Shown piece after piece: positions 37,701 to 52,700 of a stretch of 64,000 nucleotides of DNA. Numbering within the stretch: the first letter of the stretch is position 1; each line of letters begins with the position of its first letter. Source of the stretch: Acestrorhynchus altus (lineage: Eukaryota > Chordata > Actinopteri > Characiformes > Acestrorhynchidae); NCBI GenBank assembly GCA_034509495.1, contig CM067514.1:9954165-10018164 (forward strand), read 5' to 3'. A program made the translations under genes and the position numbers. Under the pieces are notes generated by a model. The model had not been told where the DNA came from, did not search any database, and saw nothing but the letters and a program-made list of their open reading frames with translations.

Positions 37701-40700
37701 GCCTGTGATCATTCTCATAGAGGCTGAGTAGTGTTTCAGCCCGTGCTCCAACCACCAGAGACACCTTCCCCACAGTGCGCTACAGGCCACAGCCCACAAT
37801 CCACAGGAAAGGGCAGGAAGAGAGAAGAGAAGAGCAGAGAGATTTAGGACAGCATGAGAAACTGGAGGAGAATGTGAGAAATGAAAGGACACAGCCAGAT
37901 AAGACGCCTTGCTAAACCAGATGCCCCTTTTCCTCTGCTGTTCTCACCATGCAGTGGAACTGGAATGATTCTTATCCATCTGATAAATGTTCTGAAAGAG
38001 CAAGTTGCGTGTTTCTATCCAAAAAAACAACAGGATTGTTCAGAATTCTTGTGGTATTCAGACTATTTTACAGCAGACTAGACTGTTTTCTTTACTGAGG
38101 GACAGTTATGCAACCATCAGGTCATTCTGAAAGGCAGACGAAGCTCACAGCAGGGCTAAAAATTAAAATGGGTTCCTTTAGCAAAAGGAAAAGTGGTTCA
38201 GGTCAGACATCTGGCAGGGGTGGAGAGGACCGCGAGGAATGCATGATTGGTGCGGTCAGTGGAGACGACTGAACGTTTCAGGGCATACAGTGTGCTCCTC
38301 TGGCTTTGTTCGATTACAAATCTAATGCAAAAGGCAGAGTGGTCTGTCCCACAAGAAAGAACTGCAAGGACCAGCCCACCGGAGTCATCTCAGAAACACA
38401 GGACCATGCCAGCATTCCAAACCAATCATACAGCATAGCCAAATGCACCAATGACTAACACGCACATGGAACTGTGAGTAATGTAAAGTACATTCCAGCA
38501 GACATCTTCAGATACCTCCTTGGAGCCAGTTGACTCATCCTTAGATTGAGGGACTTCCATTTGTTTTCTTAAAGTGAATGAAGTAGAGCTGCTCCTGATG
38601 CTACACTGAAAGTATAAATTGGTAAACATTTTTCTAAGTCTATCTCCTGTTTATATAGGGGCAATATAGCCAAATACACATCCTAACACAACAGTCACAT
38701 TAAAGGTAAGGTTTATTGAAGGGAAACTCACCACATGTGAGTTTTTCTGAGTTTCTCCTCGAGTTTTCTTTTTAGAAAGCAGTATTCCTAGCTGTTGAGT
38801 TGTGCTATTATTAGAAAGAAGAGTAGGAAGACAAGCAGAGACACAAAAACTAAATGGTTAAAAAAGCAAACTACTTAACTGTTAATGAAAGACATTTATA
38901 AATGAAACAGAAGAGGAAACAGAGACATTAAAGTGAGAAAGGTTAATACCTGGATGGGAATGAAGAAGCAGCAGTGAATTGGGGAGGGTGCAGCAGGGGT
39001 AGGACTGTGCTACAATGAGGAAAGTTTGCAGCAGAAGGCAAAGTCTGTTCCAAGCAGGTTTCAGACAGACAGGTTAGAAGAGGAAGCAGAGACTTCAGGT
39101 TAGATATGGATTTTACTGTAGATTAAGCTGTTTACTTGCTGGGGCACCGTCTAGTCCAGTATAATCTAGATAAGAAGCAATTATGGCTGAACAGCATCGG
39201 ACACATTGCAATATTTTAGGTCTTTTGAATGAATATCACTACATTCAAGAGCAGAATGTTTCAGTGGGGGGATACTTTGGGTGATGTCTCAGTTCAAACA
39301 AAATTAGAAACCACATATCGCAACCATCTCATATTTGCAGATTTTTCTAAAGAAATAGACAAATGTGGTTGCTGGAGGACATCACTGAAGTGTCAAAGTA
39401 GGCCATAGTAAGTCATAGTAAGTATTTTTGTGTGGACAATAAATTGTCCTAGAAATACAATATAGAATTCATAGAAATATGGGCTTGGTCTTGTATGACT
39501 GGAAATAATAGTCCAAAATGTGCTCAGGTTAAGGTCAAACATGATGGTGTAGTATAGCTTGTTAGCTAAAAGAGTTTGGGTTAGATACAGTATCACTATT
39601 GCAAAGCACTATTTGCCAGTTAAAATATAATACATAGTGCAGCCTTACAAGACATTTTATGATAACACTCAGTCAGCAGCAAATCACACATTAAACACAT
39701 ATAGGAATTAACAGGATTGTGATGCCTTCTTGGAGATCTGAGTGTTTCTATCATTGTTCCAACTCCTTTTCATTTTGATGGTTAAAACTGGATGCACTTC
39801 TAGTATTTAACTGAAACCACAAATTAAAAGGCTTTTCAATGTGCAAACAACTACCTCTCCTAAAGTCACATCTGCAACCTAGCTCGAATGTAATAATAAT
39901 GTGTCTTGCCAAAGAAGTTGACGTAAGCATGGTTACATCATATGGAAAAGGAGGGAATGCTCATTAGCTCTGCTATGGATAAATAATAGTTGCATGTATC
40001 CATTACACAGTGTATTTATGTAGCCAAGAATAGCTGTGCTTCACCTATTGGTCACTCACCATATGTGACCCACATGAGTCTTTCTGCATCTCCTTTTCAC
40101 AACCAGGAACATCAAGAGTCTTGTTTAAGGTAAAGGGACAGAGACAGTCAGATAGGACAATCAGAAAGTAAACATATATTGGATCTGCATTTCCATGAGA
40201 AATAACAGTGCTTGCAAGATGAGAAAATAATAGGCTTAAACTTCTCTGCATAAAGTTTGACTGTGTGAGACAGTGAAAGAATGTTACATTCAGAAAGAAA
40301 GGCTCTGTTAGTTAATGTTGTCACAGTAGCATATTTTAATAATTACACCAGATTTGTTTGTCATAACAAGAGATGAATTGATCAATGTTTCTGGGACTGA
40401 TACCGATAGTGGACCTCCAAAATGCTGTTAAATATCTTTGCTGGTTCTCCTCCTATGAGTTCTGATGCTCACTGTACTGGGATAAGTGATGCACTCTTGA
40501 GAACTTTGCTTTTCCTTTGTGGGGAATTTTATAAATATGTGAGCTGGAGTTAGTTATGGTAAAAACACCAGACAAGTGACTGGGTGTTTCTGGGTGTTTC
40601 CCAATACCAATAATGGACTTGCGTTCTTTGGAAGAACATTCGTGACAAGTTACCTTGCAAGAACAAATTGTAACAAATTCACTAAAATTAACTAAACTTT

Positions 40701-43700
40701 TTTCAAAAACAGAAGCAAATGCACTCTTTATTTAAAATACAACACCTTAAAAACGTATAACTGTGGGTTTGCCATTGCATCAGTGCTGAATTTTACAAGG
40801 AATGGGAATTTAATTTAGTTATCTACATCTGAGAGTTTTAACAGGAACTGCAGCATCCTGTGATTTCTTGTGGAACTCACAAAATATGGATCACATGATC
40901 TGACCATCATTTAGGATCAACTAAATTTTCAGGTAATTGCATATTTGGATGGAAAATTGTCCCAAACCAAAACATAGTTGATCAATCCTTCCATCTCCAG
41001 CAATAACCCTTTAATAATTACAATGCAGTGCTCATCTTGCATGCACTGAAATTATAGGTTGAAATGAAATCAGTCTGAAATCAGGGCCAGGAAACTGACA
41101 AGAGATGATACCTTCTTAAAAGAGGATGATGAGAGGAGAGAGGGATTAGGAGCAGGAGTGGTAGTGCATTCTTGAGAGCGTGGTGGGTTTAAGATAGATC
41201 TGGAATGAGGAGGGTGTGCAATCTGTCCAAAGCAAGGTTGTGGGGGGACAGAAAGATTGTGAGAAACTGCAAAAAGACTTCACTCAAACAGGTCAAATAA
41301 GGAGTTGGTGTATGTCTCTGTCCCTAATAATACCAGACACATTACAGGCTTGTCAGTACTACTTGGTATAAGTACTCCTTATACCAATAGTAGGTTGAAC
41401 TTAATGGATTTGTAATTAGGATGATAGCTGCGACACAGTCAATCAATACATATTCATAAAGTGATTATATACATATCAATTATTAACATATTAACTATTG
41501 ACCCAGCATTGTTTTAATAGGTGTTTAGAATACCTGACTGAATAAATAGTTGGGGTACTTCACAATTTTGTACCCCTTTGGCACAGGCAACATTTCCATC
41601 TGGAGAGAAGAACTGGGCCTCTTGTCCTTGCTAATCTGAAACCAGTGATGGGTAATCAGTCATTCTCTCTATATATGGCTATAGTGATTCATCAATCACA
41701 TATTAACATCTCTTTACTAAAAGTGAACTGGTACTTTTGATCTACACTACATACAGTGATCAGCCATAAACTGAAGTTAATGTGTTGAAAAATCAGGCAA
41801 ACAGAAGAATCTGAAGTTTGAAGTTTCCTTAACTGAATTAACATAATTACAGTGTAGGGAATACATGGACACTGCCTAAGTACCCTGTTGAATGGAATGC
41901 AGCTTGAAACACTCAACTGACAATATTCCAAATTTAATGGGTCAGAACATCTCTAAAAAAATCAGACAGGTGTTGTGGGGTGTTCCCAGTATGCATTGGT
42001 CAGAACCTATCAAAAGTACTGCAAAGAAGGATGCTGTGATGCTGTGACAGGGTCAAGGGTCCCTGAGGGCCAGGGATGTGTGGGTGAGCAAAGACTAGTC
42101 TATTTGCTGTAAGAAAAATCACTGAAAAAGTTGCTGGCTGTCTAGTGGAGTCAATAGCTTGAAAGGTCCAGAGCTGTTTGGCAGCAGGAGAAAGACCTGC
42201 CTAATACCAGACAGGTGTTTTACTGTTATCGCTGATCAGTGCATTCAGAAATTCTCTATTCTTCTTTTTGTTTATATTTACTGATTGTTCATGAGACATG
42301 CAGACATTACCTGCTGCACCAGCGGAGAGGATGAAGATGAGGGATGAGATGAAGTAGAAACCAAGGCAGTTTGTGGAGAGGTTAATTTAGAACTGGAATG
42401 AAGGGTGAGGTTTAGCGCAGAGGGATCAGTCTGTTTGCACAGGAATGAGAATGAAAAGCAGAGACAGGAGCCAGAAACCACAGCTTATCAGAGAGATGAA
42501 TTCCAAATTTCTACCAGTCGTTAATGAACTCTACATGAAGGTCAACATTTTTAGTTCTGATTCTAATCCTTCTAATTTTCTACTTTATTGCTCCTTCCTT
42601 TCTCCCCTTGATTTGCGTGCATTCTTCTAACTTGTCGGTTGATTGTGATGGCTTCATCAATCTTTTTTGAACTCTGAAGACCATTGTCTTACTGTTAAAC
42701 CCTTTCTCAACCACACAAGGAGCCTGTTTACACCTGGCATTAATGTGTGTTTTTGGTAATTATATCACATATGGAAGTCACGTGTCTGCATGAACAGCCA
42801 GATTTAAACACCTCTGAGAGTCATTATAATCAGACTATGATCAGATCAATCAAACCACAAAGGTGGTCAGAGGCTAATGTTACCCACATCTATCACATTT
42901 AATGAAAATGTGTAATGGAGTGTGGTTTCTGTGACTGTATTCCATGAAACAATTATTCCACCATGTTGTAGAACCTCCACCATTACTCTATACCAGTGTT
43001 TCTTAACCATGGTCCTTGAGGCACCCCTACCCTGCATATTTTACAGCTTTCCCTGTTCCCACCACACCTTATTCAACCAATTAGCTCATTAACAAGCTCT
43101 TCAGTGTTGCATGGGGTGTCAAAGCTAAAACATGCAGAGCATCTAGGCCATGTTTTACGTTTCTTTGTTGAATTTCCAAATTCTGTAATGCTGTAGTGTT
43201 TTCAAGCTGAAGTAGATTCTCAAGTTCTGGTCTTTCCCCAAATTCAACAGGCCTTCAGCAGAATGTGAAAGGGGAGGCACATTAATAATGAAAAGGTATG
43301 AAAGGCTTTGGCTGAAACAGAGTCCATTACCTGCTGCAGAAGCAGAGATGGTGAGGATGAAAGAGAAATGGCAGTGCTTTGCAGAGGAGGATGTGATAGA
43401 GATAATGTTGAAGTGGAATGAGAAGAGGAGCTGCTAGACTGTGCAGGGCAGAGAGAACCACAGGTAGGGAATGTAGTTAGTAAGTAATGTAAGTTAAGTA
43501 GAAAGTAGGACATTAGGCAGAAAAACTGCTGTCTAAAACCCTGTCTACTGGTTTTAAATAATTAATATCATAAATAAAGTCATGCCACAGAGTCAGCATT
43601 TACAAACGTTATATTCAGTATGGATTAATGTAGTTTAATCATACAAATCTCAAGTTGCACCCTGCTCATAAGTGCAAGGGTGGGTCAGATCACAAAATGA

Positions 43701-46700
43701 TCGCCAATGGCCATTCATGACTCATGATTTTGAGTCATGCATTCACTCTATCTAACTGATATAAAAAAGGTAATGTAATTTAAAAAAACAACAACATGAA
43801 AACATTTGCCATGCACTTCTCTCACAGTTTGAAACTGAAATTTCACCTTAGAATAGCACCTCAGTTACATTCTGCCTTCTGTACCATCTAAGGTGGAAAA
43901 ATGACACTGAAGCCTCATTGGTGCAGTAGCATTTTGTAGAAAGACATCACAGGAATATATGATAGGTACAGAGCATAAACTAGCATGATGTTTAAACAAG
44001 TGAGTGGAGTTTAATGAGCAAGTGCATGGCAGCTATGACAAATGTACATTGATTAACACAGATCTGCTTGATAGGGGAATCAGCGTTGATTAATGGTGCA
44101 TTAACTGGAAAAGGCTGAAGGCCCAATCTAAGCCCACTTTAATCCAGCAGAGGAGGATTTCAAAAATCATTTGAAAAATCTCTCAAATTTTGTTCTGTAG
44201 CAGTTCATAGTAAATCCATCACAAAACTATGAATAAAAATGAGAAAATCATGAAATCATGAAAATTAGTAGAGAGCTTTAAATATTGCTGCCAATTTTCC
44301 TTATTTAGTAATTCTCATCCAATGATATATACAAAATAAAATGCAAAAAATATGAATACATTAGAAAGCACAAATTTCTGCAAACTGCAATCAACACATT
44401 GGCATTTCTCTACTATTTAATCAAACAAAACTGTGTTGATGTAATATATTTCATGCCTTCGGTCCTTGAAGTTCTTCCTGTAAATGTCTACTTATTAGCA
44501 GGACATATTCTAATACAGTTGTGCGCCACAGGCAGAAAAGTGAACATACAGTGTCATTGCACAATATGGTGGTTCTTGATAAGAGTTTATAGGAGATAGA
44601 AGGATGTATAAAGGTTATTCCTGATTCACAAATAAAAAAGAACAAATAAAAAACTGTTTGCCTATATACTGGTTCATCTAAAAAAAAAGACTTTTATGGA
44701 AAATATTTTTTGTTCATAATTTAATTCAGAAAGGTAATATCATATTCTATATTCATTACATAGATGTGACATATTTCAACCATTTTATTTTATTGTTGAT
44801 ATTGTCAGATTAATAATGTACTTAATCTCAAAATTAAATATTCTGCGGAGTTGAAAATTGGAGTGCATTTAACAAAAAATTTATATTTTTCAACATCCTA
44901 TGAGCAATTCTTTTGTCAATTTGAGGGTCACTGTCATGTTGCATTGTCCCACTTACCACTCACTTCAACAATCAAAAGCAAACCAAATTAAACATCTGAG
45001 GTTTAATAAAGAAAGGCTCCTTGAAAATCCTTTTAAACCACATTATAATCATCTGCAGCTGATGTGCTGCACCTACTTCCACTTTTACACATTTTAAGTA
45101 GTAATAAATATAATAAAAATAAATACAATGTAATTAATAGAAATTAATAGAAATCCTCCTCATTTCTTCCTCATTTCTATTAATCACATTTTACAAATTA
45201 TTTTAAATACATTTCTTCAGCTGTATGTGTTTATTACACCATCTCTCAATGTTAATAAAAAAATCAAATGATCATATGTTTAAATATGTTAAAAAGGATA
45301 AATGGGTGTCCTATTCCTGCAAGTTCTTTTGTCTAATCCAGCCCTGGACACACCTGGTCTGATGGGTTTTCCTGGTGTGTGTAATAAAATAGTAAAGACC
45401 AATAGCAGAGGTAGTGGAACCTATCCTTAGAGACATCCATCCCATAGCTGAAAGGGCCTCTGAGAAATTGGACTGGAGCACTTTATAGCACCCAGCTTGC
45501 TAAGAGAACGTCAGCTACTTTCTTCTGACATCTCTCTCTGGACCCAATAAACCATGTAATGGAACAAGCAGAATGCATTTACTTTAATGATCTATTTTAA
45601 AAATTACTCAGGCCCAGTGTGTCTTTACTGCATGTAATGCTGTCAAAACAGTTAGCAGTGACATGCCCTGGCGTTTATTTATTTATTTATTTATTTATTC
45701 ATTCAATCTATTAAAATGCAGCTGTTGATTAATAAAAAATATATAAAAATATAAACAAATCCTTAATCCAGATGATCCACATTCAAAATTCAAAGATTAT
45801 TAACCTATCAGATGAGGAAGAATGACTCAGTGTTTGTTTTATGGTACCTAAGAAGGCTGTGGGTGTACAATGTAATGGTCGATGACCAGAGACAGCCTGG
45901 GGAGTGCCATCCAGTATCACAGCAAATTAGATACATTCCCCTGTTGTGTGCCCTGGAACTAAAATGTTCCACTGTTGTGGAATGTTTAGGTTCATTCAAA
46001 TAACAACAATGCAAATTCTAGTCACCTATAGGTTTTGAAATGGGCATGTATTTTGGTTTGATGTTTATCATATAATAGTGGTCAACTGTAAGAAATTTGG
46101 CTGTTTGAAACCCTAAATCTATATAAATATAGACCATTTCTAAAACATTCACCATTTGTGCTCTAATGATTATCTTACGTTTTGACCAGCATATGATATC
46201 TTTCCAGCATAGACCACCTGAAACCAGCAACCAGCAACCAGCCAAAGCTGGTTACATTAAGTTACATTTTTCAGAAGGGAAAAGTTTTCATGGCACACCA
46301 TGTCACAAAGAAAAAGTTGATCAAATTGGTTACAAGAACAGGTGTTTGTCAGTAGCCTTCCCAATATCCTGGTCTGGAATTAGAGGTTGGGTTAGTATAA
46401 GAAATTCATAGCATTAAAGTGTTTTGCAGAGCTCCTACAAAATCCACAGGAATTGTGAGATGAAATCTTACCAACATAGACACAAACTTAAAGGAATGTT
46501 TCTATCAAAAAGTGTGACAAACTATGATTTTCAACAGTATGACAAAATGTTTAGTGATATATATTCAGACCATGCAGTGCTTGAGTGAGCATTCCATGCC
46601 AAACAATGTCATATAGTCACCTGAGGCAGTGAGACGCCATCACCAGAGAACAATGAACTCAAGTGGACAGCTTTCTCCTTTATACTTTTTTTATGGAACT

Positions 46701-49700
46701 CTCTAGCATTTTGAGTCTGGGTTTTCCTCTATAACAGGCCAGAAAACAGAAGGACAGGGCAGAGGAAAAGTGAAAAAGGGAGTTGTGTCAAACCATTATC
46801 CTTGAAAAACATTTTTTTAATCTGTAAGGATGTCTGCAGCAGTGTTTGCTGTAGTACGTTTAGGTAGCACTGGTTAATGGAGGAATAGTGGGTACTTTTA
46901 ATGGTATTGATTGAATTACATCAGTACTACCAGTAAAGATTCATGTCAAATCAATCAGTGCCAAATATTGGTACAAGCATAACACACAGTCAGGGTAGAG
47001 GTGAGCAAAAAGCAGTCACAGGTACTGGTGGGGTTGCTGTGACTATCAGTAACCTTCACATACAATGTTTCATATAGCCCTTTTATAATGGACTGGCTGT
47101 GTCAACAGTGACTTACCATTAGAAATTGGTTAAGTCTTTGACTAAATCTGGGTTTTGGTGAGTTTTTGTATTTATTTATTTATTTATTTTAAGTAAAAAA
47201 ACTGACTGTACTGAAACCGAAAGTATCGAATTGGTGATCAATCAAGATTCCTTAGTAGCTCACCCACTAGTTTCAAAAATAGGGAAACACTGTGCAGAGT
47301 GAAAATAAATACTTAAAGAGAAAATACACAGAGAAAAATAAAATTATGGAAAAGCTGTAGGGCTAGAGGGAGGAAAGGAACGAGAGAAAAAGATAAAAGT
47401 GGAGGTGATCACCTGACTGATCTTTTCCTCCACCTTTTGCAGGCGCTGGAGCATTGCTGTCATGGCCAGAATAGCAGAGTGATTGGAGGAACTAGGGCTA
47501 GCCTCTGCGTCTGGACTCTCTGAAACAGGCTGTGTTTTTGACTGTGTGTGTGTTCCAGTGCAATGCTTTTGTGATGGAGCTAAAATCCTAGAGGCCTCTA
47601 TGTGTGACCGTGTATGCGTGTCAGGGGGCTCTGTGTGTGACCGGGTACGAGGGTGAGTGGGCCAGGTGGGCTTCAGGGAAACTGACAGAGGGCTGGAAAA
47701 GGGCACGTTGAGCAGAGCAGCCGGACACTCCTCTGCATGTCTGACCCTGGCTGCCTGGAACTGCAAACAGACAGCACATGAGCAGGGCTGGGGCTCAGAC
47801 TGAGAGTTGCTCAGCTGAGTGATTTACATTGCAGTCGGCTGTATCGCGTTACATGAAATTCCAGTGCTTTAATGAGTGACTGGTGCATTTTACAGTTACA
47901 GTATGTGAACCACATAATAACACACTGAAATAAGCTGATTCAAATGTGCATAAATTATCAATGTATATATACATCAACCACAGCACCTTTGACAATAACT
48001 GAGTTGATGTAAAATTTGTTTTAACTTTATTCATGTGCAAATAAAGTGTGCGTTCATTAAATTAATCCATAATTTATTTAGGTTTTCAGCATTTCAGTGT
48101 AACTAATGTGACTATTGTGAACCTATACCTGCTTCTTAGGGGGTGGTGGTGGTGGTGGAGTTTTCTTATTGGCTTTGTTGAAGGGTGGAGTCTCTGTCAT
48201 ATCGAGTGATGGAGGCCTGAGGGACCTGACAGCATTCGAGTCAGACTGAGATGATTAAGCCAGCAGCAGTTTAAGAGAGAGAAAACCAATAGGGTTAGCA
48301 GAACAGCAGGAAAAAAGAGGAATTACTGGAAAGAAGTCACTGGAGAGGGGGGGGACAAGGTATCACAGTTCCACAAAGCTATAACAAAGGCAAAATGATT
48401 TTCCAGGGCCAGTGCTGGAAACATCTACTTAGAACTTATAGTTAGGAGCACTTGTGCAAAGGCTCAGTGGTTTCATAGGGACTGAAAGGCTAGTGGATCG
48501 TTACCTGTCTACGGGGAGTGCAGTTTGGGGTGCTCTCCTCAAACTTCGCTGCTAGTTGAGAGGCCATGAACTTGACCTTATTCAGCTCTCGACCTTCAGA
48601 TGCTAAAGATGAACTTTGACCGATGAAGTTTGTTGCCTAAAAAAGATAATCCACACAAAGACACAAGGTTAGTCGCATCATGAAAACACAGTGAGTCAGC
48701 ATGCATTATTCACTAACATTTCTCAATTTGTGCAGGCATTTAACATTCCTGGAAGCATAATCTCATGTGTGTAAGGCATTACTACCCACAGTGGACAGCG
48801 CAGACGGCAGTGCAGGCTGCCGACGACTGCTAATGATTTTGTCCAGTGGCATCTGGCTAGAATTGTCTGTGCAAACAGGCAAGACAATGTTTCCCCATGT
48901 CATTTTAATGTTATTACACTCACCTCTTCAATATAATTACATCCTTTGCGTCTTCTTTTGTTAAATGAATCATTATCATCCACCTTTTTGTCATCCTGAA
49001 AGGTACAAAAGAACAAACATTACTATTTAATGCTTCAAAAACTTCAAAACATGACTGTACATAATACAGGTTGAAAGGCAGTGACATTCTATAGCAAAGT
49101 AAATTTATTTGCAAACAGGATACGTTTGAAAAGAGATAAACTGTTTGACAAATTGTTGATTCACAAACAGCAGCTCGTACCTTTGGGATCCGTTTTCGAG
49201 GCTGTGTTAAGCTCAGTGATCTATGAACAGGTTGGGAGGATCTTGAGGGAGATTCATCATTATTTTCATCCATCTGTCTTCTCAAATCTGCCACAATAAA
49301 ACAATGGACTGAAAGCTTGGAACAGCAAAGGCAAATTTTTAATCATTGCATTTCTCAAACACACAGAATCTTATACCACAACATGAGAAGCATATGCAGA
49401 ACCTAGCGCATCTGTTTTTCTTAAGAACTGCTTAAATGAAGTTTTTTTTGCAACTTACTTGAATTACTTAAAGGAAGATTACCAGGAATGTATACAATTA
49501 TCATTACATACCAGTAGACTTTAGTATTTAGGTGACCAACGTTACTGTAAAGGTCATATGAACTCATGTAGCAATAACACAAATTCCTTGTAAAGCACAG
49601 TACGCTTCATAAGTACTATATCCACTCTGCAAGCAGGGCTGGGGAGTATATACATTCCTCTCATGCCATAGTGCATGTCTGTTGGAACTGCTTAATAAAG

Positions 49701-52700
49701 TTATTTTTCCAGTGCAGTAAGACCAAATGACATGTGTTATTGCATCTCCATTAAAAAGACACTTTACAGACCTCCAGCCTCTATAAGGGAAACATTCCTC
49801 AAACCAACGTTAAATGGGTCAATAGAAGATACAAAAGAAACGCTTTAAGCAGGTTTATGATGGTGTCAGGTACAGTAAGTGTGAAAGCTTGTGATAAATG
49901 TAAGACATATCCATGTATTTCATCCATTGTAGGATGAAGGTCACAGCTTTAACTTGATCATACCCTTCTGTACTTGAATGTTAAAAGAATACTTTGACAG
50001 AGCTTTCTATACTGGAGATCCAGACTGGGATTGTAAAAAGAAACTCATTATAAAGAAACATGAGAAATCAAATCAAACAGTAAAAATAAATAACATGAAT
50101 GGTATTTTGGACTGGAATCTAAATGTAACAGAAATTCAATGTCCATTGTATATTCAGAAAGTGCTTTGTGTTATTATTTATTAGAAATCACTGATCTTGT
50201 AACAGGTCTATTACAGACCACCTCAACAACCTTAACACAATATTATAGACCTACTTCTGAGCTTAGCGCTTAACTGGATAAGACTGATAATAAAAGGTCA
50301 GGGTGAAGGTTAGGATTTGGTTTTGGAGTGAGGTTAAGAGTAGGATTAGGGACAGGGTGATGGTTAGGTTTTGGGTTGTGGTTAAGTTTAGGATTAGGTT
50401 CAGGTTTTGAGTGGTTGGTGTGTTATACAACAGATAACACCACCAGCAAGCCAGCACACCATGTGGGAGACTGGGGAAGTCTGTAAAACTGTTTTGTTAT
50501 ACACCAATAAGAGTCTTTGGGCATGTCTTCTAACACTACTGTGACCCACCTCTGTAGTGAGTAACCTTGTAATTTGCTCTGGATAAGAGTGTTAAGTGCA
50601 GTAAATGTTAATGAAAAGGTTAGGACTGGGGCCAGGATGATTAAGATTAGGTTTGGGTTGAGGTAAAGATTAGGATTAAAGGCAGGGTTAAGGTTAGGTA
50701 TTGGTTTGATGTTAAGGTTAGTATTAAGGCCAGGGTTATGGTTAAGTGTTGGGTTGAGGATTAAGTTTATGTTTTGGGTAAATGTTAGGAGTAGGTCCAG
50801 AATGAGGGTTAAGATTAGGTTTTGAGTTGATGTTAAGATTAGGATTCAGGCTTTTTATCATTAAGAAAGAGGAGCTTTATTTGTTGACTGACAGGCAGAG
50901 AATCAAAAGTCATGTACGCCCTTGAAGGCAGTGTTTTTTCAAGTTTTTTTTAGAATAGTACACAGCCTCCGGGTTGTCTGTAATTACATCACTTTGGCCA
51001 CACGCCCTATCCACGTCCACAACTGCTCTGAACCAGTCCCAAGAATCCAGTGACAGCATGTCACTTACCTGATGGTGGCAGTGGAGTTCCCCTGAAGAGC
51101 TCATAGAATTTGGAGAGGTAGGTCACCATACTGTTCTTGTCCAAGACCTGGCCTGATGTTATCTCTTTGCTAGTGGTAAATGGCTTAATGCCAAACTCCT
51201 TCTCTGCCACATCGAACGCCAGCTGGACATTTTTAGCAGCATCTTCCTCATTCAATGAATCATATTCTCTACAAAACAGAAAGAGTAGAGGTAAGATGAA
51301 ATACTGAATACATCAAAGAAACTGGTTTGTGGTTTGTAAAGCAACTTTTGACACATGGCCTTTGAAAAAGGGTGTAAACTGTAGCACATAGTTACTCTGT
51401 CCAAACTGCCCCTGTTTAGACAAAGAGTTCAGTGCTGTGTAATATCTGCCTTTCGTGGACAGTAAGAGAGGTGGTGTGAGAAAGAGGCCAAACCACATTT
51501 CACATCTCCTACTAATGTTTGGATATACACAACTGCAAACTGTGCTGGAACAAGAGCTGAAAAAGAGAAATGAGAGACATCCAAAATAGCTGCCAACACA
51601 CACCTAAAGACAGATTTTTTTAGGTCAATATTTGTAAGATATTTGTAGCTACTAAAATGTATTATGCCACTGATGAACCTGCTGACCTACTTTAATGTAA
51701 CGGAGTCAAAAAGTGAACAAGTTCTGTAAAAGATGCTTTAGTTATAGTGAGATAATCTGAAAGAGTAACGTATATGGCATGTGAGAAAGCAGAGTCCTTA
51801 TGGAGGTAAGATTGAACTAAAAAGGGCAGAGACCTTTGCTGGTTTTTAGTAACTAATCTTAACACTTTATTAGAAATGAATAATATTCAGTAACTACTAT
51901 GAAATTAACAATAAAGATGTATTTATGAGAGATCATAATTTGTCTTACATTAGATGTGGTCGGAAGCGGTGGATGAGAGCACAGAAGGCCAGGCCACTGC
52001 TCCATGATGAGCCCAGGTCAGCCACACTCACACCCTTATAGCCCTCTGTCTGCTTCTGACACCAAGTCAGCAACCGGCTGGGTCTGACTTCAGACTCTGT
52101 TAAACAAATCCAAATGCATTCATGCACACAAAAAGGAACTGGAAAGCTGTGAAATTGCCATTAAGTGACAGACCACAGATAAGACAGCAATATTATAGCA
52201 ATATCCTACACCGCACACATCTTTATCCTGTTATACTTTAAAAATGTCTCTCTGTTGTAAAATAAAAATTTGGCTGTAAATTAGCAGCAAGACTGTACAT
52301 CTCTTTACTGTTAAATTGTGACACAGGAACAAAGTGGTGTCGGCTGGTATGGCAGCAAAGGACTCTATGAAGGAGGATCTAACTGCTATAAATCCTGTTT
52401 ATGCTAGTCATTGTAAGATGTAGCTCTAATGTGTGCTGTGTTCTGTTATGTCTGTAGGAGCCAATGAGCACAGAGTATTTACCAAGAATCCCCATGTACA
52501 AGACATGACATGACATGATCTCAGGCTACGAAATTGTTGTAGTAGTTATTGACTTGTTCAGTTCTTTAGTTGACTTAAAGAGCCCCTGTTTGGAATTGAG
52601 TATTTTCTGCAAATTTTAAAAAATGCAGTAAAAAGAGGAAGATTTTAACACCAGTATTGAGGAAAATACCATTTAACAGCATAAAACTGTAAAAGTAATT

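Larger units (their letters stand above)
39045..43330 (-). other. mical2: mical2 introns around the serine-rich exons
   Basis: Four introns (39045-40059, 40120-41111, 41223-42310, 42431-43330). Apart from the palindromic repeat at 42992-43150, no repeat or further exon copy was recognised. Confidence 0.5.
49288..51068 (-). other. mical2: mical2 intron with telomere-like minisatellite
   Basis: Contains the degenerate GGTTAGG minisatellite (50280-50850) split by a dispersed repeat (50455-50612). The stretch 49300-50270 shows nothing recognisable. Confidence 0.55.
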
